A stretch of DNA of 64,000 bases, from the NCBI RefSeq assembly GCF_000186865.1, contig NW_008705567.1, positions 496,583 through 560,582 on the forward strand, written 5' to 3'. The position numbers and the translations under genes were made by a program. The notes beneath the pieces are model-generated. The model did not search any database, was not told the origin of the DNA, and was given only the letters and a program-made list of their open reading frames with translations. Position 1 is the first letter of the stretch; every line of letters begins with the position of its first letter. Of the stretch, positions 46,751-57,353 are shown one piece after another. The DNA comes from Aureococcus anophagefferens. Its lineage: Eukaryota; Sar; Pelagophyceae; Pelagomonadales; Pelagomonadaceae.

Positions 46751-48119
46751 GCGCTGCGCGGTCTGCTGGCCGACGATACCGGCGACCTTCGAGGGCGCCG
46801 GCGGCGCGAAGCTCTTCGTCGATTCCGTGGCCACGCAGTGCGCGTCCGGCGACGCCCAGGGCAACATCCTCTCGTCCGAGGTCCTGCCGCTGACGCTCGC
46901 GGCGCGCGGCGTCCCCGAGGAGGCCTGGGACGCCCTCGTCGGCGATCTCCGGGAGCTGCCGCCGATCGGGCTCGCGCCGGGCGAGTGCCGGGCGTGCCTG
47001 TGCGCGCTCCCGGCCTTCCTCGTCTACTCGTTCACCGGCCTGCCCTGCCTGCCGGGCTACGCGATGCGGCCGCGCCAGTGGCGCGAGCGCGCGGCCGCCG
47101 TCGCCCTGAAGCATACGCCCGCCTTCGGCGTCCACGGCGTGTCGCTCCGGGCGACGGTCGCGGAGGACGGGACGTCGGGCTGGGCGTTCGGCCGTTTCCC
47201 GTGGCGCGGCTCGTGCGTCGAGTTCGAGTGGGAGCCCCCGGCGACGGCGATCGTGCCCCACGACGGCCGCGCGGGCGACCCCGAGTGGCGCGCCGCGGCG
47301 CTCCAGCCGGCGGACGCGCGGTGCGTCCGCGTGCCCGTGCCGCCGGAGGCGCGGCCGGGCTCGCGGCTCCAGGCGTCGACGCCGACGGGCGAGATCTTCT
47401 TCCTCCAGGTCCCGCACCCGAAGCCGCCCCTGCTCTGCGTGCAGGTGCCGACACCGGGGGACCTCGAGCTGACGCGGCGGCGCGTCGACCCGGCCGCGAT
47501 GTGCGCGGCGGGCGTCGGCGTGCCGACGCTGAACCAGCTCGCCGCGGGCCGGAGCGCGGCCGCGCCCGGTGGCCTCGAGATGGGCCGGCCGCCCGTCGGC
47601 GCCGTCGTCGGCGTGCCGGGCGGGGAGGCCGCCGCCGCCGCCGCCGCGGGCCCGCCGGCCGCGGCCGCGAGCGCCGCCGCCGTGCGGCGGAACAGCGCGC
47701 AGGTCGACCTCGAGACGGCGACGGTGCAGCGCGTGTCCATCTCCGGCGACGACCGGGGCTGGCAGGACTACGCGGCGGACGCCGTCGAGTTCGCGGCCAA
47801 GGCGAGCGCGGGCGTCGCCGCCGCGAGCGCGGCCGTCGAGGGCGCCTCGGGCGCGGCCGTCGGCGCCGTCGGCGCGGCGCAGACCGCGGGCGCCGCCGCC
47901 GCGACGGTGAGCGCCGCGGCCGCGTCCGCGCCGATGATGTGCGCCGCCGCGGGCGCCGTCGGCGCCGCGGCCGTCACGGGCGTGGCCGTGCGCTACGGCA
48001 TCGACCACCAGGCCAGCATCAAAGCCAAGGTCTCGCCCTGGCGCCTCTTCCGGCGGGCGAGCGAAGCGCCGGAGCCGGCGGCGCCGCCGGAGGAGCCGGC
48101 GACGACCGCGCCGGTCTAG
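46731..48119 (+). CDS. Unrecognised Cys/Pro/Ala-rich protein
   Basis: 462 residues, no intron. The first 120 residues have clustered Cys/Pro (CAVCWPTIPATFEG, GECRACLCALPAFLVYSFTG, LPCLPGYAMRP). The middle has beta-type sequence with repeated 'VRVPVPPEARPGSRLQAST' and 'FFLQVPHPKPPLLCVQVPTP' segments, a pattern seen in many algal proteins of unknown role. The C-terminal part is Ala-rich and hydrophobic (AAAGAVGAAAVTGVAVRYG), possibly one or two membrane helices, then basic and Pro-rich. Family unknown. Confidence 0.6.
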   Translation: MPIHREPRCAVCWPTIPATFEGAGGAKLFVDSVATQCASGDAQGNILSSEVLPLTLAARGVPEEAWDALVGDLRELPPIGLAPGECRACLCALPAFLVYSFTGLPCLPGYAMRPRQWRERAAAVALKHTPAFGVHGVSLRATVAEDGTSGWAFGRFPWRGSCVEFEWEPPATAIVPHDGRAGDPEWRAAALQPADARCVRVPVPPEARPGSRLQASTPTGEIFFLQVPHPKPPLLCVQVPTPGDLELTRRRVDPAAMCAAGVGVPTLNQLAAGRSAAAPGGLEMGRPPVGAVVGVPGGEAAAAAAAGPPAAAASAAAVRRNSAQVDLETATVQRVSISGDDRGWQDYAADAVEFAAKASAGVAAASAAVEGASGAAVGAVGAAQTAGAAAATVSAAAASAPMMCAAAGAVGAAAVTGVAVRYGIDHQASIKAKVSPWRLFRRASEAPEPAAPPEEPATTAPV

Positions 48120-48181
48120 GCGCGCGGCGGCCCGCCGGCGGGACCGCGAGGCCAATCTAGAAAAGAGTCCCTCCCCGCCGT

Positions 48182-51100
48182 TTAGACGCGCCGCTTCTTC
48201 GCCGCGGGCTCGCCGCCGAAGTCCGGCGGCGCGGGGCTCACGAGCTCCACGCGGATCGAGCCGACGTCCTCCGCCGCGGACGCCGGCGGCGCGACGAAGA
48301 TGTCGACCTCGACGGCGTCGAAGACGCGGAGCGCGACGGCGGCGCCGCCCGGGTCCGTCCACGCGAGCGCGAGGTCGTCGGCGTCGTCGGCGCGGACGAC
48401 CTTCTCGAGCGCGGCGTCGTCGACGGCCTTGGGCGCGAGGTAGAGCGTGGCCTCGATGCCGTAGCGCGGCACGAGCACGTCGATCTTCCGCGGCGACAGG
48501 CTCAGCACGCGCGCGGCGACCTTGGCCTGCGGCTTGTCCTTGAAGAAGAGCCGCGTGTAGAGCGCGATGGACTCGCGGCTCGCGACCTGCGCGTTCTTGT
48601 TCCGCCGGTTCAGGTTCGCGCAGACCCGGGCGAGCTCGGGCTTCGCGTCGCCGCGGCCGAGCGCCGGCGGCAGCGGCGAGAAGCCCACGGCCGCGGCGAG
48701 GAGGCGGTGCGCGACGACGTCCGCGTAGCGCCGGATGGGCGACGTGAAGTGCGTGTAGACGGCCGCGGCGAGGCCGTAGTGGACGTAGTCCGGCGCGTCC
48801 TTGTCGTTGGAGCAAAAGTACTTGGCCGGGGCCATGCAGCGCGTGGTGAGGATGCGCGCGAGCTGGTTGAAGTAGGCGTCGTCGGGCTTGGCCGCGGCGT
48901 CGAGCGAGTCCGCGAGGGTCTTGGACGTGGCCACGTCGAGGTCGAAGCCGTGCGCGGCGAGCATGGCCTGGAGCCGTTCGAAGCGCTCGGGCGGCGGCGC
49001 CGGGTGGTGGCGGAGGATCGTGAGCGCGGGGTACTTCTTCAAAAGGAACTTGGCGACCTCGACGTTCGCGAGGAGCATGAACTCCTCGACGGTCGAGTTC
49101 GCCTCGACGAGCTGGTAGGCCCCGACGTCCGTCGGCGAGTCGGACTCGTTGCTCAGCATGAACTTGACCTCCGGCGACGCGAGCGTCAGGGCCCCCGCGG
49201 CCATGCGCTTCGCGCGCAACGCGCGGCCGAGCTTCGCCAGGCGCCGCACGGACGCCGCCACGGGGCCGGAGTCGTGCGCGCCGTCGGCGTCGTCGATGAA
49301 GACCTGGGCCTGGTGGTACGTCAGCGCCGCGCGGCTTTTGATGACCGTCTTCGCAAACTCCGCGGCGACGACGTCGCCCGCGGGCGTGAGCTCCATCAAC
49401 GCGGAGAACGCCAGCCGCTCGACGCCCCCGCGCAGCGAGCACAGGTTCGCCGTCAACAGGATGGGCAGCATGTCGAGGCGCCGGTCCACGAGGTACGTCG
49501 ACGTGCCGCGCTTCGCCGCCTCGAGGTCGAGCGGCGAGCCCGACGCGACAAAGTGCGTCACGTCCGCGATGTGGACGCCGACCTGGTAGTTGCCGTTGGC
49601 CAGCGGGCCGACGCAGTGCAGCGCGTCGTCGATGTCGCGGCAGCCCGGCGGGTCGATGGAGCAGACGTCGAGCGCGCGCAGGTCCATGCGCCGCGCGACC
49701 TCTTCCTGCGTAATCACGAAGGCCTCGCCCTCGGGCGGCAGGCACGCGAGCACGGCCGTCGAGAACGGCGCCGTCGCGACCTCGAGCTCCTGCAGGATCA
49801 GCGCCGTCTCGACGGCCTTGTCGCCCCGCTTGCCGAGCGTCGACACGTAGTGGCCCCGCGGGTAGCGCTCGTCGTCGGCCCACGCGTCGACGGCGACGAC
49901 GACGCGCATGCCCGCGAGCCGCGCGAGCTGCCGCGTCTCGACGCGCACCTTCGGGAAGCGCCGGTCCACGGGCACGAAGAGCACCGACTGCGCCCGCGTC
50001 GCGTGGACGTCGCCCGTGGCCTCGTCGAGCGACCCGCACAACTGCCGCGGCTCGCGCTTGAGCACGCCGACGACGTGGCCGGCGACCTCGGACGCGGGCG
50101 GCGCCTCGCCGTCGCCGCAGTCCGCCGCGAGCGTCGCGCCGGCGGCGGCCGCGTCCGCGTCCTCGGGCTCCGGCGCGGCGCCGAGGGCCGGCGGCGCGCC
50201 GAGGCGCACGCAGACGTGGTCGCCGTCGAGCGCGCGATTGACCGCGGCGCCGCCGTCGACGGCGCAGCGCGCGCCGTCCTTCAGGGCGACGCTCCCGTGC
50301 CAGCTGGAGCCGCGGGACGCGCGGAAGACGCCCTCGACGAGGTCGCCCGCGGCGACGCCCCGGAGCAGCTCCGACATGGGCGCGTGCGGGCCGTAGAGCT
50401 TGGGCCGCGGCGCGGACCGGTCCGCGCGCGGCGCGGCCGCGGACCGGTCCGCGACGAGGTCCGCGAGGGCCGGCGCGTGGCCCGCGAGCTCCGCCGTCGC
50501 GAGCGCGTAGAGGCGCTCTTTGATACCGAGCGCGCGGCACGCGGCGTCGTCCGTCACCAGCACGACGCCCGCGAAGCGCCGCGGGTCGCCGTCCGCGCCG
50601 CAGATCGCCGCGAAGGTCGCCGCGACGCTGCGGATGGCCCGGTCGTTGGCGTCGTTCGGCGACTCGCGGGGCCCGCGCGCGGGCGCGCAGCCCGCGACGT
50701 GCTCGTTCGCGAAGAGCACGACGTCCCGCCTCTCGTCGGCGAGCAGCGCGCCTACGGAAAAGGTGTCCCGCCGCGCCTTTCCGCGGCGCCCGGGCCGGGC
50801 TCGCCGGATCCGCCGCGGCTGTATTGCGGCGGGCGCGCGGCCGTCGACCGCGCGCGCTTCGTTCGCTCTCGGGCCGAAGTTACAGCGGGCGTCGACGTTT
50901 TCCGACGCGCGCCGTGATATGACGGCCCTTTGTTTTTTTTCCCAAAAAAAGGCGCCGCGGCGCACACAGCCGCCGGAAGAGCTGGCGGTCGTTGTGCTTC
51001 ACCTCCTCGGCCACGGTCTGGCAGATGATGAGCCGGTCGAGGAGCGTCGCGTCGACTCCGCCGTGCTCCAGCACGTCCATCTGGTGGAGCACGACGTTCG

Positions 51101-51296
51101 TGTCCGGCACGACCCAGCCGCAGGGCTCGCCGGCCCGCCGGGCGGCCTCCGCCGTCGACGCGATGAAGGCCGCGTCGACGGGCGCGCCGCGCAGCAGGCC
51201 GCAGCCCACGTCGTCGCGCACGTACTTCTCGGCCACCTCCTTGCGGACGGCGCCGCGCCGCGTCTTGCGCGCGTACGTGACGATTGCGGCGTCCAT
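48182..51296 (-). CDS. DIS3: DIS3/Rrp44 exosome ribonuclease
   Basis: Two exons (51296-50966, 50751-48182) give 966 residues. The PIN domain comes first: WVVPDTNVVLHQMDVLEHGG and the acidic SPNDANDRAIRSVAATF, with YVRDDVGCG near the start as in DIS3. Cold-shock/S1-type regions follow, then the RNB exonuclease centre CSIDPPGCRDIDDALHC (four catalytic Asp present), TYLVDRRLDMLPILL, VEEFMLLANVEVAKFL and HYGLAAAVYTHFTSPIRRYA. DIS3 is the catalytic subunit of the RNA exosome, with endo- and 3'-5' exonuclease activity, in nucleus and cytoplasm. The 214-bp intron (50752-50965, GT-AG) contains a T7/A8 hairpin and is not clearly an introner. Confidence 0.93.
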
Positions 51297-51385
51297 GCCT
51301 CTCAAGCACTCGAGAGCTCAGCCACCATCGCCTCTCCGCGGCTTGACCGGGGGTCGATCGCACAAAACGCCGGACGCCCGCCGTC

Positions 51386-52153
51386 TTAGGAGAACTCGAC
51401 GCTCTCGACGAGGGAGGGCGCGCTGAGCGACGAGTCGTGGGCGAGGACCCAGCACGACTCGGCCTGGAGCGAGTTGACGTGCGTGGAGAGGCCCCGGCTC
51501 TGGTCCCGCGCGGGCGCGCGGCGCGCCTTCTCCGCGCGGAGCTTGAGCCGCTTCGCCGCGGCGTCCGCGGCGGCCGCCGCGCGCGCCGCGTCGGCCTCCG
51601 CGGCCTGGAGCAGCTCGCGGACCATGGAGTAGCGGTTCGGCGGCTGGACGAGCTCCGACGCTAAAAGGTCGCTCGGCGTCCGCGCGGCGCAGTCCGCGCC
51701 CGCCTCGATGAGCATGCGCGCGACGAGGATGTGGCAGCGCCGCGCGGCGCAGTGGAGGGGCGTCTCGTCGAGCGACACGTCGCGCGCCGAGACGTCGGCG
51801 CCCGCGGCGACGAGCGCCTCGACGCGGTCCGGGAGGCCGATGCGACACGCCGCGTGCAGGCCCCGGGGCCCCGTCGCGCGCGGCGGCGCGTCCGGGGCCT
51901 CCTTTGGCGCCGACGCCGCCGACTCGAGCGACGCCGCCGGGCCCACCGTCGCCGTCGCCGCCGTCGACAGGGCCGACGTCGTCGAGCTCACGGACAGCGC
52001 CTTCAGCTTGCCCCCGCGCGGCTTGCGCTTCTTCTTCCGCACGGGCTTGACCTGCGTGCTCCACCAGAGGCCGCCGGGCGTCATGGCCATCATGCGCGAC
52101 GGCTCCTTGAGGCGCATGGGGGGCGCCGTGCGGCTCATGTGTAATTGCGACAT
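51386..52153 (-). CDS. Small ankyrin-repeat protein
   Basis: 255 residues, no intron. A basic, Met/Lys-rich N-terminus (KPVRKKKRKPRGGKLKALS) could direct it to the nucleus. Two to three ankyrin repeats follow: GLHAACRIGLPDRVEALVAA, GADVSARDVSLDETPLHCAA and CHILVARMLIEAGADCAA. A helical Ala/Arg-rich region and a Ser/Leu-rich tail end the protein. Divergent from the dynein gene with 76 bp between starts. Function: probably protein binding. Confidence 0.7.
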   Translation of the reverse strand: MSQLHMSRTAPPMRLKEPSRMMAMTPGGLWWSTQVKPVRKKKRKPRGGKLKALSVSSTTSALSTAATATVGPAASLESAASAPKEAPDAPPRATGPRGLHAACRIGLPDRVEALVAAGADVSARDVSLDETPLHCAARRCHILVARMLIEAGADCAARTPSDLLASELVQPPNRYSMVRELLQAAEADAARAAAAADAAAKRLKLRAEKARRAPARDQSRGLSTHVNSLQAESCWVLAHDSSLSAPSLVESVEFS

Positions 52154-52229
52154 TGCCGGGCGCTAGTCGGATACGGCGGCGGCATTGCCGTGCAACCCTG
52201 TATCATTGAGTCGTTTCTCACGAGAGAGC

Positions 52230-55200
52230 ATGGACTTCGACGCCCCGCCGCGCGCGGGGCTGCCGTCCCACGAGTCGGCGAAGGAGGCCGCCGTGCGCCC
52301 GCCGGAGCGCGCGCCGAGCTCGCGCAACGGCGGCCGGCGGGGCAGGCACCTCCGGCCGCCGCCCCTCTTCGACGTCGCCGGCGTCCTCGCCAACGACGGC
52401 AGCGGCACGATCCTGCTCGACCTCCTGCCCAAGTCCGCGCCCGCCAAGGGCCGCACCTGGCGCGCCGCGCGCACGCGGCGGAGCCTCGCCCAGGCCGGCG
52501 ACCGCGCGGCCGGCGCGCCGTCGCCGCGCGGCGCGGCGCAGGAGCCGCCGATCGACGCCGAGGACGGCGCCGCGGGCGTGTCGCGCATGCTCGTGTCGAC
52601 CTACCTGGGCGGCGCGGCGCCCGAGGAGCCGCGGCCGCGCTTCGAGGACTTCGACGAGCCCGCGGGCGCGGCCGTCGACTTCTACGACGACGGCGGCGCC
52701 GCGGCGCCGCCGCCGGAGCGCGCGCCGGCGGCCGCGCCGGCCGCGGTCCAGGAGACGTCGGACATCCACAACGACGCCCTCGCGCGCTTCGGCATCAAGA
52801 CGGGCGACGACGCCATCAACTTCTTCTCGTCCCAGTCCGGGTCGCAGTCGTCGATCAAGTTCGTGCACCTCATGCAGGTCGACGCGGTGCCCGACGCGTT
52901 CCTCCAGCTCGGCGACGGCGAAATGCGGCCGAGCTCGACGTCCTTCCGGCCCTACGACCTCCTCGCCGTGCGCGTGCCGGGCGCGACGCTCGCGCGGACG
53001 CGGTGCGACTACTTCACGATGAGCTCGGAAGGCCTCGTCCACATGGAGCCGGGCCACCCGTCCGAGTTCATCCCGCTGACGCAGTGGATGCGCGACGCGG
53101 CCTGCTTCAACATGCTCACGTCCATCCCCTACTTCCGCAACTACCTCCGGAACAAGTGCTTCAACGCGTGGCGGTCGAACGTGAGCTTCCTGCTCTACAG
53201 CCGGCAGCGGCGCTACCTCATGGACCGCCTCTTCCTGGGCATGACGTCCTTCTGCGGGCCCCTGCTGGACCTGCGGACGCACATGCACGAGATGCAGCAG
53301 ACGCGGCTTTTGGAGCCGGGCTCTCGGACGTTCGAGTCAGTGCGAAATTCCCAACTTCAAAGGCTCCTATCTCGGCCATTTTCCACTCGTTTCGGCTGAT
53401 TTTTGGACGAGCGATCATCTCTCGGAACGGTCTCGAAGCGTGCATGCTTTTTCCGGAACGCGCGCGCGCGGAACACTCCCGTTGAAGCGACGTTGAATCA
53501 CCCTTTTCCCGCCCAGGTTCGAGTGCGCGACGTTCGTCGACCGGCAGACCGCCGCGCGGCAGGAGGCGTCGAAGCAGCTCGACCACTGCATGGAGCAGGC
53601 GGCGTCCTCGGTCCACGCCGTGTGCAAGGACATCGTCACGCTCGCGAAGCCGTCGAAGGGCGGCCTCGGCGCCGCGGCGGCCGCGGCGGCGCCGCCGCCG
53701 GCCGACGCCAAGGGCGGCAAGGGCGACGACGTCGACGTCGTGTCGCGCGTCATCCAGCAGATGGAGGACCTGGAGAAGCCCAAGTCCATGGCGGCGCTGC
53801 GCGAGCAGGAGGTCGAGCGCCACGCGAAGCTCCGGCGCGCCGCGCACGAGTGCCACCTGCTGCCCGAGTTCGTGCGCCTCGCGGACTACGTCGCCGTCGA
53901 GGCGCTCGTGGAGCTGCTCATCAAGACCTGGGCGGGCTTCCTCGCGGAATTACTGAGACCGCGGCGCCAGTCGGGGCTGCTGGAGACGACGATCCGCTTC
54001 TCCGAGGAGGGCTCGACGTTCAGCCCGACGTGCGGCGCGATCCAGACGGTGCTCGCCAACACCGCGGACAGCCTCATCGCGACGCTCGGCGGCGTCATGC
54101 GCATCCTGTACCTGCGGCCCCTGGCCAAGTACATCCCGTCGTCGTCGACGCCCAAGTCGTCGCCGAACGTGCAGGAGATCGTCCGGAACAACGGCGACTT
54201 CAAGGCGACGTGCTTCGCGATCAACGCCAAGGTCGAGAGCGACTTCAAGAAGGCCCAGGAGTACGTCGACGCGGCCTTCGACAAGGTCTGGCCCATCTAC
54301 GAGTACTCGCGGCGCTGGGACTTCGACGCGTACAAGCGCCAGGCGCACACCGTCGCGTCGCTGAAGAAGGAGATGGAGAAGGTCGCGTCGTGGGAGAAGG
54401 AGCTCGAGAAGATGCGCACGCGCCAGACCTGCGGCATGCTCGAGGTCGAGAGCCGCAAGCTGCGGCAGACGCTCATCCCCATGACGACGGAGAAGATGGA
54501 GGCTTTGAAGGACCTCGTCAAGGACCTGTCGCGCGCGAAATGCAAGGACCAGCGCAACAAGTACAAGTCCGCCGTGTCCAAGATCACGCCGCGGCCCATG
54601 CACCTCAACGGCTTCACGGTCCTGCTCGAGCGCGTCGACGAGCAGCGCGTCCAGGCGCGGTCGCTCTTCAAGCACACGCAGATCGTCGAGCAGATGTACC
54701 AGATGCTCAGCCACTACGACGTCAAGATCCCCGACACGGACCTGGTCCAGGTCGACGAGCTCCGGTCCATCCAGGCCAAGTACGCCGAGGAGCTCGAGGC
54801 CTGCCAGGCCTTCCGCGACGAGCGGCTCGCGGAGATGACGCTCCAGCTCGAGGCGAACGTCGGCAAGTTCGCGGAGCAGGTCGCGCACATCACGGCGGAT
54901 TTGGACGCGGGCCTCTTCATCGACGTCGCGAACTTCGACATGCCCGAGACCGTGCTCCAGGAGCTCGAGGCCGTGCGCGCGAAGCTCGAGAACCTCATCC
55001 AGTCGGACCTGCTCCACAAGAAGCAGCAGAAGCTCTTCGGCGTCGCGGAGACGCGCGACAAGGCGCTGGAGAAGACGCAGGAGGCCTTCGACCGCGTGCG
55101 CACGCTCTGGACCATGGTCGAGCGCTGGGACGAGGACTACCACTCCTGGATCCGCGACGACTTTTTGAGCCAGAACGCGAACTCGGTCGACCGCGACGTC

Positions 55201-56192
55201 AAGCTCTACGTCCGCGGCGCGTCGAACCTGAAGAAGAAGATGGCCAACCCCATCATCGACAAGCTCTGGGACCTGACGAACGCCATGAACGACAAGATGC
55301 CCCTCGTCCGCGAGCTCGGCGACCCGGCGCTGCGCGGCGCGGAACTCGACCGCCGGAACGCCCCGTCCGGCCAGAACTTCACGACTCTCGAGCTCGGTCC
55401 CGTCGACGTCGATTCGGCCGATGTTTGGACGAATCGATCGCTCTCGTCGAGTGCTCGACGCACGGCCGAAGAGCTCGCGTCGAACCCGTCGCACGCGCGC
55501 ACGTTGAAGTCGGGTCGAAGACGCGAGTTCCGCGCAGGCGCTGCAGCACGACCACTGGGCGGTCATCTTCAAGGAGCTCGGCGAGCCGTGCCCGCTGGAC
55601 CTGAACTTCACGCTGGACCAGCTCTTCCGCGCGGGGCTCCTGGACCACCGGGACTTCATCCTCGACGTCTGCGCCGAGGCGAAGAAGACGGCGACGCGCG
55701 CGGAGCAGAGCAGGAAAAAAGAGTGCGAAATTCCCAACTTCAATGGCTCCTATCTCGGCCGATTTCCACTCGTTTCGGCTGATTTTTGGACGAGCGATTA
55801 TCTCTTGGAACGGTCTCGAAGCGTGAATGCTTTTTCCGGAACGCGCGCGCGCGGAACACTCACGTTGAAGCGACGTTGAATCACCCTTTTCCTGCCCAGG
55901 CGCGGAGGTCGCGGCGTGCCTCGAGGACATCGTCGACAAGATCGAGGGCCGCGGGTCGCGCGACAACTCGGACGACGACGACGACTACGACGACGACGAC
56001 GACGACGACGAGGACTACGACGACGACGACGAGGAGGAGGAGGAGGAGTACGACGACGACGACGGCGGCGGCGGCGGCGGCGGCGGCGCGCCCGCGGGGC
56101 GCGCGTCCGTCCGCAAGTCCGTCCGCAAGTCCGTCCGCACGACGGGCCGGCAGCACGGCACGGCGCGCGCCAAGAAGAGCGCGGGGAACTAA
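52230..56192 (+). CDS. Axonemal-type dynein heavy chain tail, without motor domain
   Basis: Four exons give 1,120 residues with an exact frame. The tail region matches axonemal dynein heavy chains: FTMSSEGLVHMEPGHPSEFI, WMRDAACFNMLTSIPYFRNY, CFNAWRSNVSFLLYS, ILYLRPLAKYIPSSSTP, then FDKVWPIYEYSRRWDFDAY, LWTMVERWDEDYHSW and KMPLVRELGDPALQHDHW. A normal heavy chain continues for some 3,000 residues with linker and six AAA modules. Here, soon after the start of the linker (LACLEDIVDKIEG-like), the frame enters a poly-Asp/Glu tract, a Gly run and a basic tail (RASVRKSVRKSVRTTGRQHG) and stops. Three introners are present. Could be a dominant-negative-like or relic protein. Confidence 0.8.
53338..53516 (+). 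mobile_element. Introner, family B (179 bp), sense, truncated left end
   Basis: Exact duplication gttcgagt at 53330-53337 and 53517-53524. Intron 53330-53516, GT-AG, phase 2; joins SRT to FECATF. About 13 bp of the left repeat are missing (CAG then GTGCGAAATTC). Confidence 0.92.
55335..55537 (+). mobile_element. Introner, family A, GC-rich (203 bp), sense
   Basis: Duplication gcgctgcg (55327-55334) / gcgctgca (55538-55545). Intron 55327-55537, GC-AG, phase 0. Exactly the standard length, but ends are CGGCGCGGAACTCG / CGAGTTCCGCGCAG: most differences from consensus are A/T to G/C. Confidence 0.88.
55706..55899 (+). mobile_element. Introner, family B (194 bp), sense
   Basis: Exact duplication gcgcggag at 55698-55705 and 55900-55907. 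Intron 55698-55899, GC-AG, phase 1; joins ATRAE to VAACLEDIV. Confidence 0.92.
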
Positions 56193-56222
56193 GGGCTTTT
56201 CCGTCGAGACTCCCGGACTACC

Positions 56223-56924
56223 TTAGCAGACGCGAAAGCGGCACGAAGGGCCAAGGCCGTTCGTCGTAACGCAGTACTTGCTTTCGAAATGCTCCCAGTC
56301 TGCTTCGGGGTCTGTTTCGGGGTGACCCGTCCAGACGAAGCAATTGCTGCCCGGCGCGCGCCGATATTCGCGCCCGCAGAGAGGTAGCACTGGAAAGCAG
56401 CACTGGAAGTCGCGGGCGTACCTGGCGAGTCGGGGGTCGCCGCGACGCGCGGCGAGCGGACGCCGGCGCCCGAAGCACGTGTCCGCGTCGACCGCGCGGA
56501 GGCCTCCGCACCATGGCAAGCCAAGCACGCACCCGACCCAGATGCCCTGCAGGTCGCCGGGCGAGATGAGGCCGCCGCGCGCCATGGTGCAGCCGCCCGG
56601 CAGCTGCACCATGGCGCCGCGCGCCATGGCCGCTGCGCCCGGCGCGGCGGATGAGGCTGGCTGGGCGGCGAACGGCCATGGCGCGGATGAGGAGCCTGCT
56701 TGCTGCTGGGCCTCGACGGGGGCCGGCGTTTCCAAGATGGTGCCTTGCACTACGGCAGGCTGCGCCAGGCCCAGAAGCTTGGCCTTGGCCGTCGAGAACT
56801 CCTCGTCTGTGAGGAAGCCCTGTTGCTTCAGGTCGGCGAGCTTCCTCAATTCGTCCGCCTCGGAGATGGTGCCGTCATTGAGCGTGCCGCCACCTTCCTC
56901 CGGCGCGACGCTTTGGGGGTCCAT
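56223..56924 (-). CDS. SHOCT-like protein with Cys-rich C-terminal region
   Basis: 233 residues from the ATG at 56924. An N-terminal helix-turn motif, ELRKLADLKQQGFLTDEEF, followed by STAKAKLLG is typical of the short C-terminal (SHOCT) oligomerisation domain. After a Pro/Ala linker, the last 110 residues are Cys/Trp-rich: GLISPGDLQGIWVGCVLGLP, WCGGLRAVDADTCFGRRRP, FQCCFPVLPLCGREYRRAPG and YCVTTNGLGPSCRFRVC. The Cys pattern suggests disulfides or metal binding. No known enzyme activity. Composition is slightly lower in GC than neighbours. Confidence 0.55.
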   Translation of the reverse strand: MDPQSVAPEEGGGTLNDGTISEADELRKLADLKQQGFLTDEEFSTAKAKLLGLAQPAVVQGTILETPAPVEAQQQAGSSSAPWPFAAQPASSAAPGAAAMARGAMVQLPGGCTMARGGLISPGDLQGIWVGCVLGLPWCGGLRAVDADTCFGRRRPLAARRGDPRLARYARDFQCCFPVLPLCGREYRRAPGSNCFVWTGHPETDPEADWEHFESKYCVTTNGLGPSCRFRVC

Positions 56925-57353
56925 GGCTTCCAGGGGGATCCGGCAATGCACTGCGGCAGGGGAGCGCTGTGCCGGGCTGCCTCCCTGAAACTACCGTACC
57001 TGTGAAGGCGACGCCCGCGGGCTGCGTTCAGGGCTGCGACGGCGGGAAATGCCCAATACTACTGCACAATGCTGCACCCTCCTGCAACGAATTTTCCTCA
57101 TCTTCAAGTTGAAACAAACGTCTACTAGTAGACGTTCGCAAGCTCCTACTCAGCTTACTCCGCCGAGAGCCACTTGTCCGGCACGGGCGCGGGCGCGGGC
57201 GGCAGGACGCCGTCCGCCCGGCCTCGACGGGTCGCCCACGGACCCAGACGGACCCGGAGACACAAAGGCGCGCGCGGCGGGAGGCTTAACGGGCCGCGCG
57301 ACCCCGTAGGTTAGGCCCCATAGGGCCTGATCCAGGAGTCACCCACGCTCGCG
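56925..57353. other. Intergenic region with 20-bp palindrome
   Basis: 429 bp. A low-GC stretch (about 57040-57150) includes a perfect palindrome at 57117-57136. The rest is GC-rich with no open frame of note. No tRNA or other RNA gene could be supported. Confidence 0.6.
57117..57136. repeat. Perfect 20-bp palindrome
   Basis: aacgtctactagtagacgtt, identical on both strands; could be a dimeric regulator site or a cruciform. Confidence 0.8.

Noticed and set aside
50752..50965. DIS3 intron as another introner
   Set aside because: Edges GTGCGCCG / GCGCGCTG match at only 6 of 8 positions, no terminal inverted repeats, and no second copy in the window.
55970..56160. Asp/Glu/Gly repeat tract as a microsatellite without coding role
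   Set aside because: It is in frame with the dynein tail after the last introner and ends with a normal stop, so it was kept as part of the protein.
57000..57180. Possible tRNA or small RNA in the low-GC intergenic segment
   Set aside because: No cloverleaf arms or A/B boxes could be drawn; only the palindrome is supported.
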